37,750 nt of DNA from Alphaproteobacteria bacterium (GTDB lineage: Bacteria; Pseudomonadota; Alphaproteobacteria; Caulobacterales; Caulobacteraceae): positions 1 through 37,750 of the forward strand of contig JAHKAM010000040.1 in assembly GCA_018826515.1 (NCBI GenBank). Direction: 5' to 3'. The translations under genes were made by a program, and so were the position numbers. Shown one piece after another: positions 15,017 through 22,846 of this stretch; the stretch's first letter is position 1, and each line of letters opens with the position of its first letter. The notes under the pieces are model-generated. The model was not told the DNA's origin, did not search any database, and was given only the letters and a program-made list of their open reading frames with translations.

Positions 15017-17332
15017 CTACCCCCCGACCATCCCGAAGTCCGCCACCCGGCCCATGACCGCGCGAACCTGCCCCAGCAGTTTCAGCCGGTTCTCCCGCTC
15101 GGCGGCCACCTCGGAGTTGACCATCACCTTGTCGAAGAAGGCGTCCACCGGCGCCCGCAGCCGCGAAAGCGCGGTCATGGCGGCGGCGAAATCCTCGGTC
15201 TCCAGCGCGGCGTCGACGGCGGTCGCGGCCGCGGCGGCGGCGAAGGCCAGGGCGGTCTCCTGCTCCGGCTGTCCCGGCAGGCCGGTCTCGACCATGCCGG
15301 TCGGCACGGCGCCCTTCTTCTCCTCGGCCTTGAGGATGTTGGACGCCCGCTTGTACCCGGCCAGCAGATTGACCCCGTCATCCGTGGCGAGGAAACCGTC
15401 CAGCGCCTCCACCCGCCGCACGATGCGGACGAGGTCGTCGTCGCCCAGCGCGAAGACGGCGTCGACGAGATCGTGGCGCTTGCCCTGGTCGCGGAGGAGG
15501 ACCTTCAGGCGGTCGGCGAAGAAGGCGAGGAGGTCGGCCGCTATTTTCTTCTCAGCGCCAATGACCTTCCCGCCGTTCTGATGATTAGCCCAAGCCTCTT
15601 GGAATGCGTTTCTAGCAGCCTCCTTGGGAGAGATCGGCTGTGAAGAGTTCGCGACAGCATAGGCCACGACGTCGTCACTGATCTCCTCTGAAGCTTGCGT
15701 AATCTCGTACGCAAGCCGAGCGAGTTCCAGAGCTGTGCTGTGACCCGAAAGGACGCTCAAGAGATCGGCCCGAACTTCATTCTCCAGCACCAGCCGGATC
15801 ACCCCCAGCGCCGCCCGCCGCAGCGCGAACGGATCCTTCGACCCCGTCGGCTTCTCATCGATGGCGAAGAACCCGACCAGCGTGTCCAGCTTGTCGGCCA
15901 GCGCCACCGCCACCGTCAGCGGCGCGGTCGGCACGGAGTCCGCAGGCCCCTGCGGCTTGTAGTGATCGCGCACGGCGTCGGCGATGGCGTCCGACCAGCC
16001 CCCCTCCCCCGCTTCGCGGGTACTCCCCCCGGCGGGGGGAGACTGTGTGCGGGAGTGTCCCCCCGCCGGGGGGACCGAAGCCGGCGCAGCCGGGTTCGAG
16101 GGGGGCATGGCGCGCACATAGTATCCGCCCATCACCCCCTGCAGCTCCGGGAACTCCCCCACCATGGCGCTCGCCAGATCAGCCTTCGACAGCCGCGCCG
16201 CCGTCTCCGCCTGATCCGGGTCCGCCCCGACCAGCGGCGCAATCTCCCGCGCCAGCGCCGCGATCCGCTCGACCCGCTCCGCCAGCGTCCCCAGCTTGGC
16301 ATGGAAGGTCACCCCCTCCAGCTTCTTCGCCCAGACGTCGAACCCCGTCTTCAGGTCCTCGTCCCAGAAGAAGCGGGCGTCATCCAGACGCGCCGACAGC
16401 ACCCGGCTGTTGCCGGCGGCCAGCGCCTTGCCGCCGTCGGTCGCCTCGACATTGGCCACCACCACGAAATGCGGGGCCAGCCCGTGCTTCGCCGGATCGC
16501 GCACCGCGAAATATTTCTGGTGCACCTTCATCGACAGCCGGACCACCTCGGGCGGCAGGCTGAGGAAGGCCGGGTCCATGTCGCCGAGGATCGGCGTCGG
16601 CCATTCGGCCAGCCCCGCCACCTCGTCCAGCAGGCCGTCGTCATCGACCAGGGCCAGCCCCCGCGCTGCGCACACGGCCTGCGCCGCCTCGAGGATCTTC
16701 AGCCGCCGGTCGACGGCGTCCAGCAGGACGAAATCGCTTTCCAGCTTCGCCCGGTAGTCGGCGAAATCCTTCACCGCGAACGGCCGGCCGCAGCCGAGGA
16801 AGCGATGCCCCTCGGTCAGGTCGCCCGAGGCGATTCCGTCGATCCCGAACGGCACGACATGGCCGTCGAACAGGGCTGTGATCCGCTTCAGCGGCCGCAC
16901 CCAGCGCAACGTCCCCGAACCCCAGCGCATCGACTTGGGCCAGGGGAAGCCGCGCACGATCTGGTCGACCATGTCCGGGATCAGGGCCGCCGTCGGCTGG
17001 CCCTTGCTGCTGAGCACGGCGAAGAAGACCCCGTCGCGCTCGACCAGCTGGTCCTTCGTCAGACCGGTCTTCCTCAGGAAGCCCTCCAGCGCCTGTTCCG
17101 GCGCATTGGCCCGCGGCCCCTTGACCTCTTCCTCGCGGTCCGGCGTCGCCTTCGGCAGCCCCTCGACCACCAGCGTCAGCCGCCGCGGCCCGGCGAAGGT
17201 CGTCAGCGCCTCATACGTCAGCCCGGCCGCCTTCAACCGCTCGGCGGCCATGCGTTCGAGATCGCGCGCGGCCCCGCCCTGCATGCGGGCGGGGATCTCT
17301 TCGGAGAATAGTTCGATCAGCAGCTGGGCCAT
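15017..17332 (-). CDS. glyS: Glycine--tRNA ligase beta subunit
   Basis: This is the beta chain of the tetrameric glycyl-tRNA synthetase, 771 residues against 689 in E. coli. The start [20 protein letters not shown] is standard; the ATG at 17332 shares one base with the glyQ stop (TGATG). Core motifs are present: PKSMRWG, LPPEVVRLSMKVHQKYF, FFWDEDLKTGF, EFPELQGVMGGYYVRA, ALADKLDTLVGFF, DPFALRRAALGVIRLVLEN and RAPVDAFFDKVMV. Two extra segments account for the length. Residues ~409-447 are a Pro/Gly/Ser-rich stretch encoded by a palindromic repeat. Residues ~519-597 are longer than in E. coli and encoded by AT-richer DNA. Both lie between conserved blocks, in frame, so the enzyme is probably functional. 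Confidence 0.95.
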   Translation of the reverse strand: MAQLLIELFSEEIPARMQGGAARDLERMAAERLKAAGLTYEALTTFAGPRRLTLVVEGLPKATPDREEEVKGPRANAPEQALEGFLRKTGLTKDQLVERDGVFFAVLSSKGQPTAALIPDMVDQIVRGFPWPKSMRWGSGTLRWVRPLKRITALFDGHVVPFGIDGIASGDLTEGHRFLGCGRPFAVKDFADYRAKLESDFVLLDAVDRRLKILEAAQAVCAARGLALVDDDGLLDEVAGLAEWPTPILGDMDPAFLSLPPEVVRLSMKVHQKYFAVRDPAKHGLAPHFVVVANVEATDGGKALAAGNSRVLSARLDDARFFWDEDLKTGFDVWAKKLEGVTFHAKLGTLAERVERIAALAREIAPLVGADPDQAETAARLSKADLASAMVGEFPELQGVMGGYYVRAMPPSNPAAPASVPPAGGHSRTQSPPAGGSTREAGEGGWSDAIADAVRDHYKPQGPADSVPTAPLTVAVALADKLDTLVGFFAIDEKPTGSKDPFALRRAALGVIRLVLENEVRADLLSVLSGHSTALELARLAYEITQASEEISDDVVAYAVANSSQPISPKEAARNAFQEAWANHQNGGKVIGAEKKIAADLLAFFADRLKVLLRDQGKRHDLVDAVFALGDDDLVRIVRRVEALDGFLATDDGVNLLAGYKRASNILKAEEKKGAVPTGMVETGLPGQPEQETALAFAAAAAATAVDAALETEDFAAAMTALSRLRAPVDAFFDKVMVNSEVAAERENRLKLLGQVRAVMGRVADFGMVGG
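15999..16105. repeat. Palindromic REP-like pair inside the glyS coding sequence
   Basis: The outer ends CCCCCCTC (15999-16006) and GAGGGGGG (16098-16105) are reverse complements. Inside are two hairpins in opposite orientation, CTCCCCCC-GGC-GGGGGGAG (16023-16041) and GTCCCCCC-GCC-GGGGGGAC (16056-16074). The arrangement of two inverted REP units resembles a REPIN. It is translated in frame as part of GlyS (about residues 409-445) with no stop codon. Confidence 0.85.
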
Positions 17333-18219
17333 CAGACGCGCCCCCTTTCCTGCTCGACCCATTCGGTCGCGCAGGCCTTGCAGAGGTCGCGGATGCGCCC
17401 GATGTAGCTCTGCCGTTCCGCCACCGCGATCGCCCCGCGCGCGTCCATCAGGTTGAACAGGTGGCTGGCCTTCAGCACCTGGTCATAGGCCGGCAGCACC
17501 AGCGCCTGATCCTGCGGCCCCTTCATTTCGAGGAACCGCCCGACCTCGCCGACCATGTCCTCGAACCGGCGCTTCAGCCCGTCGACGTCATAGCCGTGGA
17601 AATTGGCCTCCGACTGCTGGCGCTCGTTCTCGAGGAAGACCTCGCCATAGGTCAGGCCCTCCTTGGTGAACTTCAGGTCGTAGACGTTGTCGACGCCCTG
17701 GACGTACATCGCCAGCCGCTCCAGCCCGTAGGTCAGCTCGCCCGAGACGACATCGACCTCGATCCCGCCCACGCCCTGGAAATAGGTGAACTGGGTCACC
17801 TCCATCCCGTCGCACCAGACCTCCCAGCCCAGCCCCCAGGCCCCGACGGTGGGGTTCTCCCAGTCGTCCTCGACGAAGCGGATGTCGTGCAGTTTCGGAT
17901 CGATGCCGATCGCCGCCAACGAGCCCAGATAGAGGGCCTGCAGGTTCTCGGGGTTCGGCTTCAGGATCACCTGATATTGGTAATAGTGCTGTAATCTATT
18001 GGGATTTTCACCATAGCGACCATCCCCGGGCCGCCGCGACGGCTGCACATAGGCCGCCTTCCACGGACGCGGCCCCAGTGCGCGCAGCACCGTCGCCGGG
18101 TGCAGCGTTCCCGCCCCGACCTCGATGTCATAGGGCTGCAGGATGGCGCAGCCCTGATCGCCCCAGTATTTGTGAAGCGTCAGGATCAGGTCCTGGAAGG
18201 CGAGCGGTTCGGTCGTCAC
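17332..18219 (-). CDS. glyQ: Glycine--tRNA ligase alpha subunit
   Basis: This is the catalytic alpha chain, class II synthetase, 295 residues (E. coli 303). Visible are [20 protein letters not shown] (N-terminus), [40 protein letters not shown] (motif 2 region), [20 protein letters not shown] and the C-terminal [21 protein letters not shown] start it at the GTG at 18219 (VTTEPLAFQ); the frame is open to 18282, but those 21 residues are basic and not conserved. glyS follows with a 1-base overlap. Confidence 0.95.
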   Translation of the reverse strand: MTTEPLAFQDLILTLHKYWGDQGCAILQPYDIEVGAGTLHPATVLRALGPRPWKAAYVQPSRRPGDGRYGENPNRLQHYYQYQVILKPNPENLQALYLGSLAAIGIDPKLHDIRFVEDDWENPTVGAWGLGWEVWCDGMEVTQFTYFQGVGGIEVDVVSGELTYGLERLAMYVQGVDNVYDLKFTKEGLTYGEVFLENERQQSEANFHGYDVDGLKRRFEDMVGEVGRFLEMKGPQDQALVLPAYDQVLKASHLFNLMDARGAIAVAERQSYIGRIRDLCKACATEWVEQERGRV

Positions 18220-18334
18220 GGGCAGCTTTTTCGTCCGGGGAAGAAGGCGGCGGACCCTAGACGGGCGGCCTTTGCCGGGCAAGGTGAAGCCCCGCCATAC
18301 GCTTCCTTAAGCGCCCGCGCGCTATGACCGCCGC

Positions 18335-19072
18335 ATGAAGCAGATCGACCAGATGCGCCGCCGCGCCGCGCGCTATCTCGACATCGAGGCGGTGGAGATC
18401 GCGCCGGCGCGCGGGGTCTTCTCGCTGAGCTTCGACGACTTCCCCGCCAGCGCCTGGACGGAGGCCGGGCCGATCCTCGCCGCCCACGGCGTCAAGGCCA
18501 CCTACTACGTCTGCGGCGGCCTCGCCGACGGCGTCAACATGGACCGCGACCAGTACCGCGTTCCTCATCTTCAGGCGCTCCACGCCGCCGGCCACGAGGT
18601 CGGCTGCCACACCTTCGGCCACACCAGCGCCCTGCGCATGGACGCCGACGCCCTGCGGCTCAGCCTCGACGCCAACGCCGCCTGGGTGGCCGAGCGGCTG
18701 GACGGCCACCGCATGACCACCTTCGCCTGGCCGTTCGGCGATGCGACGATGGGGGCCAAGCGGGTCGTGCGTGAGCGCTTCGCCATGGCCCGCGGCGTCC
18801 GCGACGGCGTCAACGCCGGCCGCGAGGACCGGGCCCTGATCAAGTCGATTGGCCTCGAAAGCCGCCGCCTCCCCGGCTACGACCTCGAAGGTCTGATGGC
18901 TGAAACGGCCGCGTCGAAAGGATGGCTGACCGCCTACGGCCACGATGTGAGCGACCGCCCCACCGACTACGGCTGCACCCCCGCCGATCTCGACCAGGTG
19001 CTTCAGGCGGCGAAGGCCGCCGGGCTGGAGATCGCGCCGGTCGGCGCGGCCTGGGCCCAGGTCACCCGATAA
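18335..19072 (+). CDS. Polysaccharide deacetylase family protein
   Basis: This 245-residue NodB-homology (CE4) protein has the catalytic Asp pair in SLSFDDFPASAW (~residues 32-43) and the metal-binding HTFGH (~91-95, H-x3-H). TTFAWPFGDATMGAK is the later conserved R/W-P-x-G region. It carries no signal peptide, so it is predicted to be cytoplasmic. Its substrate (N-acetylated sugar polymer or lipid-linked sugar) is unknown. It is divergent from glyQ and convergent with the gene at 19082. Confidence 0.87.
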   Translation: MKQIDQMRRRAARYLDIEAVEIAPARGVFSLSFDDFPASAWTEAGPILAAHGVKATYYVCGGLADGVNMDRDQYRVPHLQALHAAGHEVGCHTFGHTSALRMDADALRLSLDANAAWVAERLDGHRMTTFAWPFGDATMGAKRVVRERFAMARGVRDGVNAGREDRALIKSIGLESRRLPGYDLEGLMAETAASKGWLTAYGHDVSDRPTDYGCTPADLDQVLQAAKAAGLEIAPVGAAWAQVTR

Positions 19073-19081
19073 CGAAAAAGG

Positions 19082-20005
19082 TTAAGCCGCTTCGCGCAGC
19101 ATCCCGGCCTTGCGCCCGTCCGCCCATTTGATCAGGGCGGCGCGGGGGAAGGCGACGATCCACGAGCGGGCCGTGTATTCGCCCTTCTCGATCAGGGCGG
19201 CGCGGGTCGGCGAACTGGTGGCGGCCCGCTGGGTGTGAATCTCCCCCGGTCCCTGATGCACCATGAAGGCGCCGTGCTTCAGCAGGTTGAGCCGCAGATA
19301 GGCCAGACGTGGGCTGATCTGCTCCAGCGGCGGATCGTAGAACCAGCTGGAGCCCAGCATGCCGGCCATCTCCGGGCGGCGCTTGCAGATCTCGGCCGCC
19401 GTGGCCCAGGCGCGGTCCCAGCCGGCCTCGTTGAAGTCGGACAGCTCGCGGCTCTCGGTATGGACCTCCAGCCACGGCTTCCAGGCCTGGGCCGCGGCAT
19501 AGGCCGGGATCACCGACCAGCCCCAGCCCTCGCGGGCGTGACGCAGCACCTGACCGGGCCCCATCGGCGAGGACAGGTCGATCATCTGGGTCCGCGCGCC
19601 GGGCACGCTGAGCACCAGCGAGATGCGCACGTCCTTGGCCCAGAAGTCGCGATCATAGGGATCGGCGGCGGCGGTCAGGAAATCGGCGAGACGGCCGATC
19701 CACTCCGGATAGAGCTCCAGCACAGCCTCCGGCAGGTCGGCGGCCGGGATCCGCGCCGGCATCTCCAGCGCCCAGATCGCAATGAGGGCGCGGCGGTGGT
19801 CGTCGGTCAGGACCGGGCCGAAGGCGGCGCTCAAGGCCTCCTCGGCGCGATGGCCGGGCTGATCGAAATCCCAGTGCGGGGCGGAGGCGGCGGCGCTGGC
19901 GGCGGCGGCGTCCTTGAGGGCGTGAAGCCGGACGCGGTCCTCGGCCGGGACCTTGTTCAGCACGGCTTCGAAGGTGGCGATCCGGGCGGCAGAGAGCGTT
20001 TCCAT
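19082..20005 (-). CDS. Conserved protein of unknown function
   Basis: The protein has 307 residues. I do not recognise the family. It has no signal peptide or membrane helix. The N-terminal half is helical and Ala-rich (VRLHALKDAAAASAAASAPH). The C-terminal half has conserved-looking aromatic stretches: LRHAREGWGWSVIPAYAAAQ, LGSSWFYDPPLEQISPRLAY and EYTARSWIVAFPRAALIKWA. Codon use fits its neighbours, so it is a real gene. It ends 9 bases from the deacetylase stop (convergent) and starts 52 bases after ispE, in the same direction, so it may share the TPR-ispE transcript. Confidence 0.7.
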   Translation of the reverse strand: METLSAARIATFEAVLNKVPAEDRVRLHALKDAAAASAAASAPHWDFDQPGHRAEEALSAAFGPVLTDDHRRALIAIWALEMPARIPAADLPEAVLELYPEWIGRLADFLTAAADPYDRDFWAKDVRISLVLSVPGARTQMIDLSSPMGPGQVLRHAREGWGWSVIPAYAAAQAWKPWLEVHTESRELSDFNEAGWDRAWATAAEICKRRPEMAGMLGSSWFYDPPLEQISPRLAYLRLNLLKHGAFMVHQGPGEIHTQRAATSSPTRAALIEKGEYTARSWIVAFPRAALIKWADGRKAGMLREAA

Positions 20006-20057
20006 CGCGCCAGTCTGCCAGACACCGGTTTGCCGACGGTTAAGGCCCGACCGGCGG

Positions 20058-20924
20058 CTATCGCAGCAGGGTCGGCCGTATCCACCAGTCGGGACGCAGG
20101 GCCGACAGGGCCCGCCCGCCGGCCTCGGCGACCCCGGTCGTCTCGAACAGGGCGAAAACGGTGGCGCCGGAGCCCGACATCCGCGTCAGGCGCGCGCCGG
20201 GCAGCGCCGCCACGGCCGCGAGCGCCTCGCCGATGGCCGGGGCCAGGGCCAGGGCCGGGGCCTCAAGATCGTTTCGCTGCATCCGCAGCCAGGCTTCGAC
20301 CGCCGGCGCGGACCAGTCCAGGGGCGGCGCCGGCGTGTCGGCCAGACCCGGCTCGCCGGCGTCGAAGGCCCGATAGACGGCCCCGGTCGAGGACGGGACG
20401 CCCGGATTGACCAGCAGGGCGGGGAGCGCCGGCAAGGCAGGCTCGAAGGTCAGGACATCCCCCCGCCCCCTGGCCCAGGCCGCGCGGGCGTGCAGGCACA
20501 TGGGGCCGTCGGCGCCGATGGACGCCGCGATCTTCGCCAGGGCCGCATCGTCGAACGGCAGGTCGAGCGCGTCCCGCGCCAGCTTCAACGCCGCCCCGGC
20601 GTCCGATGAACCGCCGCCGAGACCCGCAGCGACCGGCAGCTGCTTGTCGAGGGTGATGGCCAGCCCCGGCTCGCCGATCCCGGCTGCCGCGCCCAGCGAC
20701 CGCAACGCCCGCAGCACCAGATTGTCGCCCTCCGCTTCCAGCGCGTCCGCGAACGGTCCGGTGACCGTCAGCTTCAGCCGATCTGCCGGCTCGGCCGTCA
20801 GCCGGTCGCCGACGTCGGCGAAGGCGACCAGACTGGCCAGCGGGTGATAGCCGTCGGCCGCCAGCGGCCCGACGTGCAGGAACAGATTGACCTTGGCGGG
20901 CGCGAGCCGGGCGGCGAGGGCCAT
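20058..20924 (-). CDS. ispE: 4-diphosphocytidyl-2-C-methyl-D-erythritol kinase
   Basis: This GHMP kinase of the MEP isoprenoid pathway phosphorylates CDP-ME on the 2-hydroxyl. It has 288 residues. LAPAKVNLFLHVGPLAADGY (~8-27) and the ATP-binding GLGGGSSDAGAAL (~101-113) are characteristic, and the C-terminal RMSGSGATVFALFE is the third GHMP motif. The ATG at 20924 lies 3 bases after the stop of the TPR gene, so the two are cotranscribed and probably coupled. Confidence 0.95.
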   Translation of the reverse strand: MALAARLAPAKVNLFLHVGPLAADGYHPLASLVAFADVGDRLTAEPADRLKLTVTGPFADALEAEGDNLVLRALRSLGAAAGIGEPGLAITLDKQLPVAAGLGGGSSDAGAALKLARDALDLPFDDAALAKIAASIGADGPMCLHARAAWARGRGDVLTFEPALPALPALLVNPGVPSSTGAVYRAFDAGEPGLADTPAPPLDWSAPAVEAWLRMQRNDLEAPALALAPAIGEALAAVAALPGARLTRMSGSGATVFALFETTGVAEAGGRALSALRPDWWIRPTLLR

Positions 20925-20927
20925 GGC

Positions 20928-22790
20928 TCAGAACTGGCCGGCGGACACCGGCGGCTCGATGGTCAGGCCGTTGGCCAGCTTCTGCTCCACCTCGGCGCGG
21001 GTCTCGGCGTCAGGACCCAAGGTCAGCACACGATTCCACTGCCACTGGGCCTCACGGCGCCGACCGACCTGCCAGTAGGCGTCGCCCAGATGGTCGTTGA
21101 TTTCGGCGTTTGCCGGTTCCTTGCTGACAGCGCCCTCCAGGGTCTCGACGGCGATGTCGTACTGACCCTGACGGAACTGGGCCCAGCCGAGCGAGTCCTG
21201 GATGTTCCCGTTCTCGGGCTCGGCGGCATGGGCGCGGGCGACCATCTCGGCCCCCTGCGCGACCCGCCGGCCGGTGTCGACCCACATGTAACCGAGGTAG
21301 TTGAGGATGGTCGGGTCGTCAGGCGCAGCCGTCAACGCCGCCCAGAGTTCGTTTTCGGCCTCATCCAGACGTCCGAGCGTTTCCAGAATCGCCCCCCGTT
21401 GGAAGCGAATGCCCGCCGGCTGGTCGGCGACATTGACCGAAGGCCGGTTCAGCACCGCCAGGGCCTCCTCGTCACGATCCATGACGACCAACTGTTGGGC
21501 CAGACGGAAGACCACCTCGTTCTGGCCGGGCGCGGCGGCGTCAGCGCGTCTGTAGGCGTCGAGCGCCTCGTCATTTCGTCCGTCCCGCTGGAAGCTCAGG
21601 CCAAGGCCGAACTGGCCGCCGGCGTAGAGGACAGGATTGGCCGGGGAAACGCGGGCGAAGGCCTCGCGGGCCGACGCCTCCTGGCCGAGAGCGACAAGGC
21701 TCAATCCCAGCCGCAGGGCGATCTCGTCGTCCCGCCCGAGACTGTCGGCCAGTCTCAGGAGGATGGTCGACACATCCCGCTCACGACGTTCGGCCGACTG
21801 GATCGCCGCCAGCTTGAGCGCGAAGGCCGCGTTCTGGCGGATGGTCGGGACCGGCGGCGGCGCGGCGCGGTCGAGCACCCGCGTACGGCCCATCAGGGCG
21901 TCCGGATCGGGTGACGACCCCGACAGCGAAGCCTCATAGACGGCCACCGCCTCGTCAGCGCGGCCGCGCCGCTCCAGGAACGCGCCATAGTCGGCGGCGA
22001 ACAGCTGCGCGCCGAGCGGTGTGGCGACGAGCACCCTGTACTCGGCCTCGGCCTCGGCATGGCGACGACGGCTTTCGAGCAGTCGCGCCCGTTGATGCCG
22101 CAGCACCAGGGCGTTGACGTCGGTCGGAGCGGCCTCGACGGGTGCGAGGGCGGTATCCCAGTCGCCCGCCGAGGCAGCGACGACGGGCAGGATGAACCGC
22201 CCGGTGGCCGCGAACGGCTCGGTGAAGGGCTTCGTCCGGAGCATGGCCAGACCCTCGGCCCCATCTCCGCTGTTCAGACTGTCGACGATCACGACCAGGC
22301 GCCCGGCCTCGGCCAGCAAGGGCGTGTCCTGAACAGCGGGCGCCAACTCCGCCAGGCTTTCGATCTCGCCGGCGAACAGGCCGGAACGGAACGCCTCCTC
22401 GCCGACGACCGGTTGTTCCGGCGCGAGCGCCTGGCTCCGCGCCAGCAAGGCCGCGCCAGTAACATTGTCGCCCCTCATCGCCGCGAGACGCCCCGACAGA
22501 TACAGCCCGTAGGCCGTCCGCCCCATCTCGTCGGTTGGAACGGGCGACCATTCCGCCGGAATGGGGACGATAGCGGGCGGCGACGGCTCGACTGGCCGTT
22601 CATCGGCGGGAATGATCAGCGCAGGAAGCCGTTCGCCCGGTTCGATCGCATCCACGCCCGGAACCGGAGCCGCCACCGGCGGCCGAAGCGGCGGATCGAT
22701 GATGATCGGCGCGTCCTGCGCCACGGCGGGGGCGGCCAGTGCTGTCAGGGCGCAGGCGGTGAGGAGCAGGGACAGTCGGGAAAGGCGCAT
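20928..22790 (-). CDS. Exported tetratricopeptide-repeat protein
   Basis: This 620-residue protein starts at the ATG at 22790, where a typical signal peptide begins (MRLSRLSLLLTACALTALAA, cleavage after PAVAQ). An upstream ATG at 22850 would bury the signal. A Pro-rich segment (~residues 25-75) is followed by helical repeats to the end. Clear TPR units include YAGGQFGLGLSFQRDGRNDE, DQPAGIRFQRGAILETLGRL, DPTILNYLGYMWVDTGRRVA and AEINDHLGDAYWQVGRRREA, roughly every 34 residues. It probably scaffolds a periplasmic or outer-membrane complex; its partner is unknown. It lies upstream of ispE with a 3-base gap. Confidence 0.88.
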   Translation of the reverse strand: MRLSRLSLLLTACALTALAAPAVAQDAPIIIDPPLRPPVAAPVPGVDAIEPGERLPALIIPADERPVEPSPPAIVPIPAEWSPVPTDEMGRTAYGLYLSGRLAAMRGDNVTGAALLARSQALAPEQPVVGEEAFRSGLFAGEIESLAELAPAVQDTPLLAEAGRLVVIVDSLNSGDGAEGLAMLRTKPFTEPFAATGRFILPVVAASAGDWDTALAPVEAAPTDVNALVLRHQRARLLESRRRHAEAEAEYRVLVATPLGAQLFAADYGAFLERRGRADEAVAVYEASLSGSSPDPDALMGRTRVLDRAAPPPVPTIRQNAAFALKLAAIQSAERRERDVSTILLRLADSLGRDDEIALRLGLSLVALGQEASAREAFARVSPANPVLYAGGQFGLGLSFQRDGRNDEALDAYRRADAAAPGQNEVVFRLAQQLVVMDRDEEALAVLNRPSVNVADQPAGIRFQRGAILETLGRLDEAENELWAALTAAPDDPTILNYLGYMWVDTGRRVAQGAEMVARAHAAEPENGNIQDSLGWAQFRQGQYDIAVETLEGAVSKEPANAEINDHLGDAYWQVGRRREAQWQWNRVLTLGPDAETRAEVEQKLANGLTIEPPVSAGQF

Positions 22791-22846
22791 GAAGGCGAAC
22801 CTTCCCGCTTTATGAGGCGGCGACAAGGCCCCTCCCCTGCCGCGCG

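Noticed and set aside
15695..17311. Plus-strand open frame of 538 codons opposite glyS
   Set aside because: Antisense shadow of glyS, rich in Arg/Gln/Pro as expected from GC-rich complementary codons.
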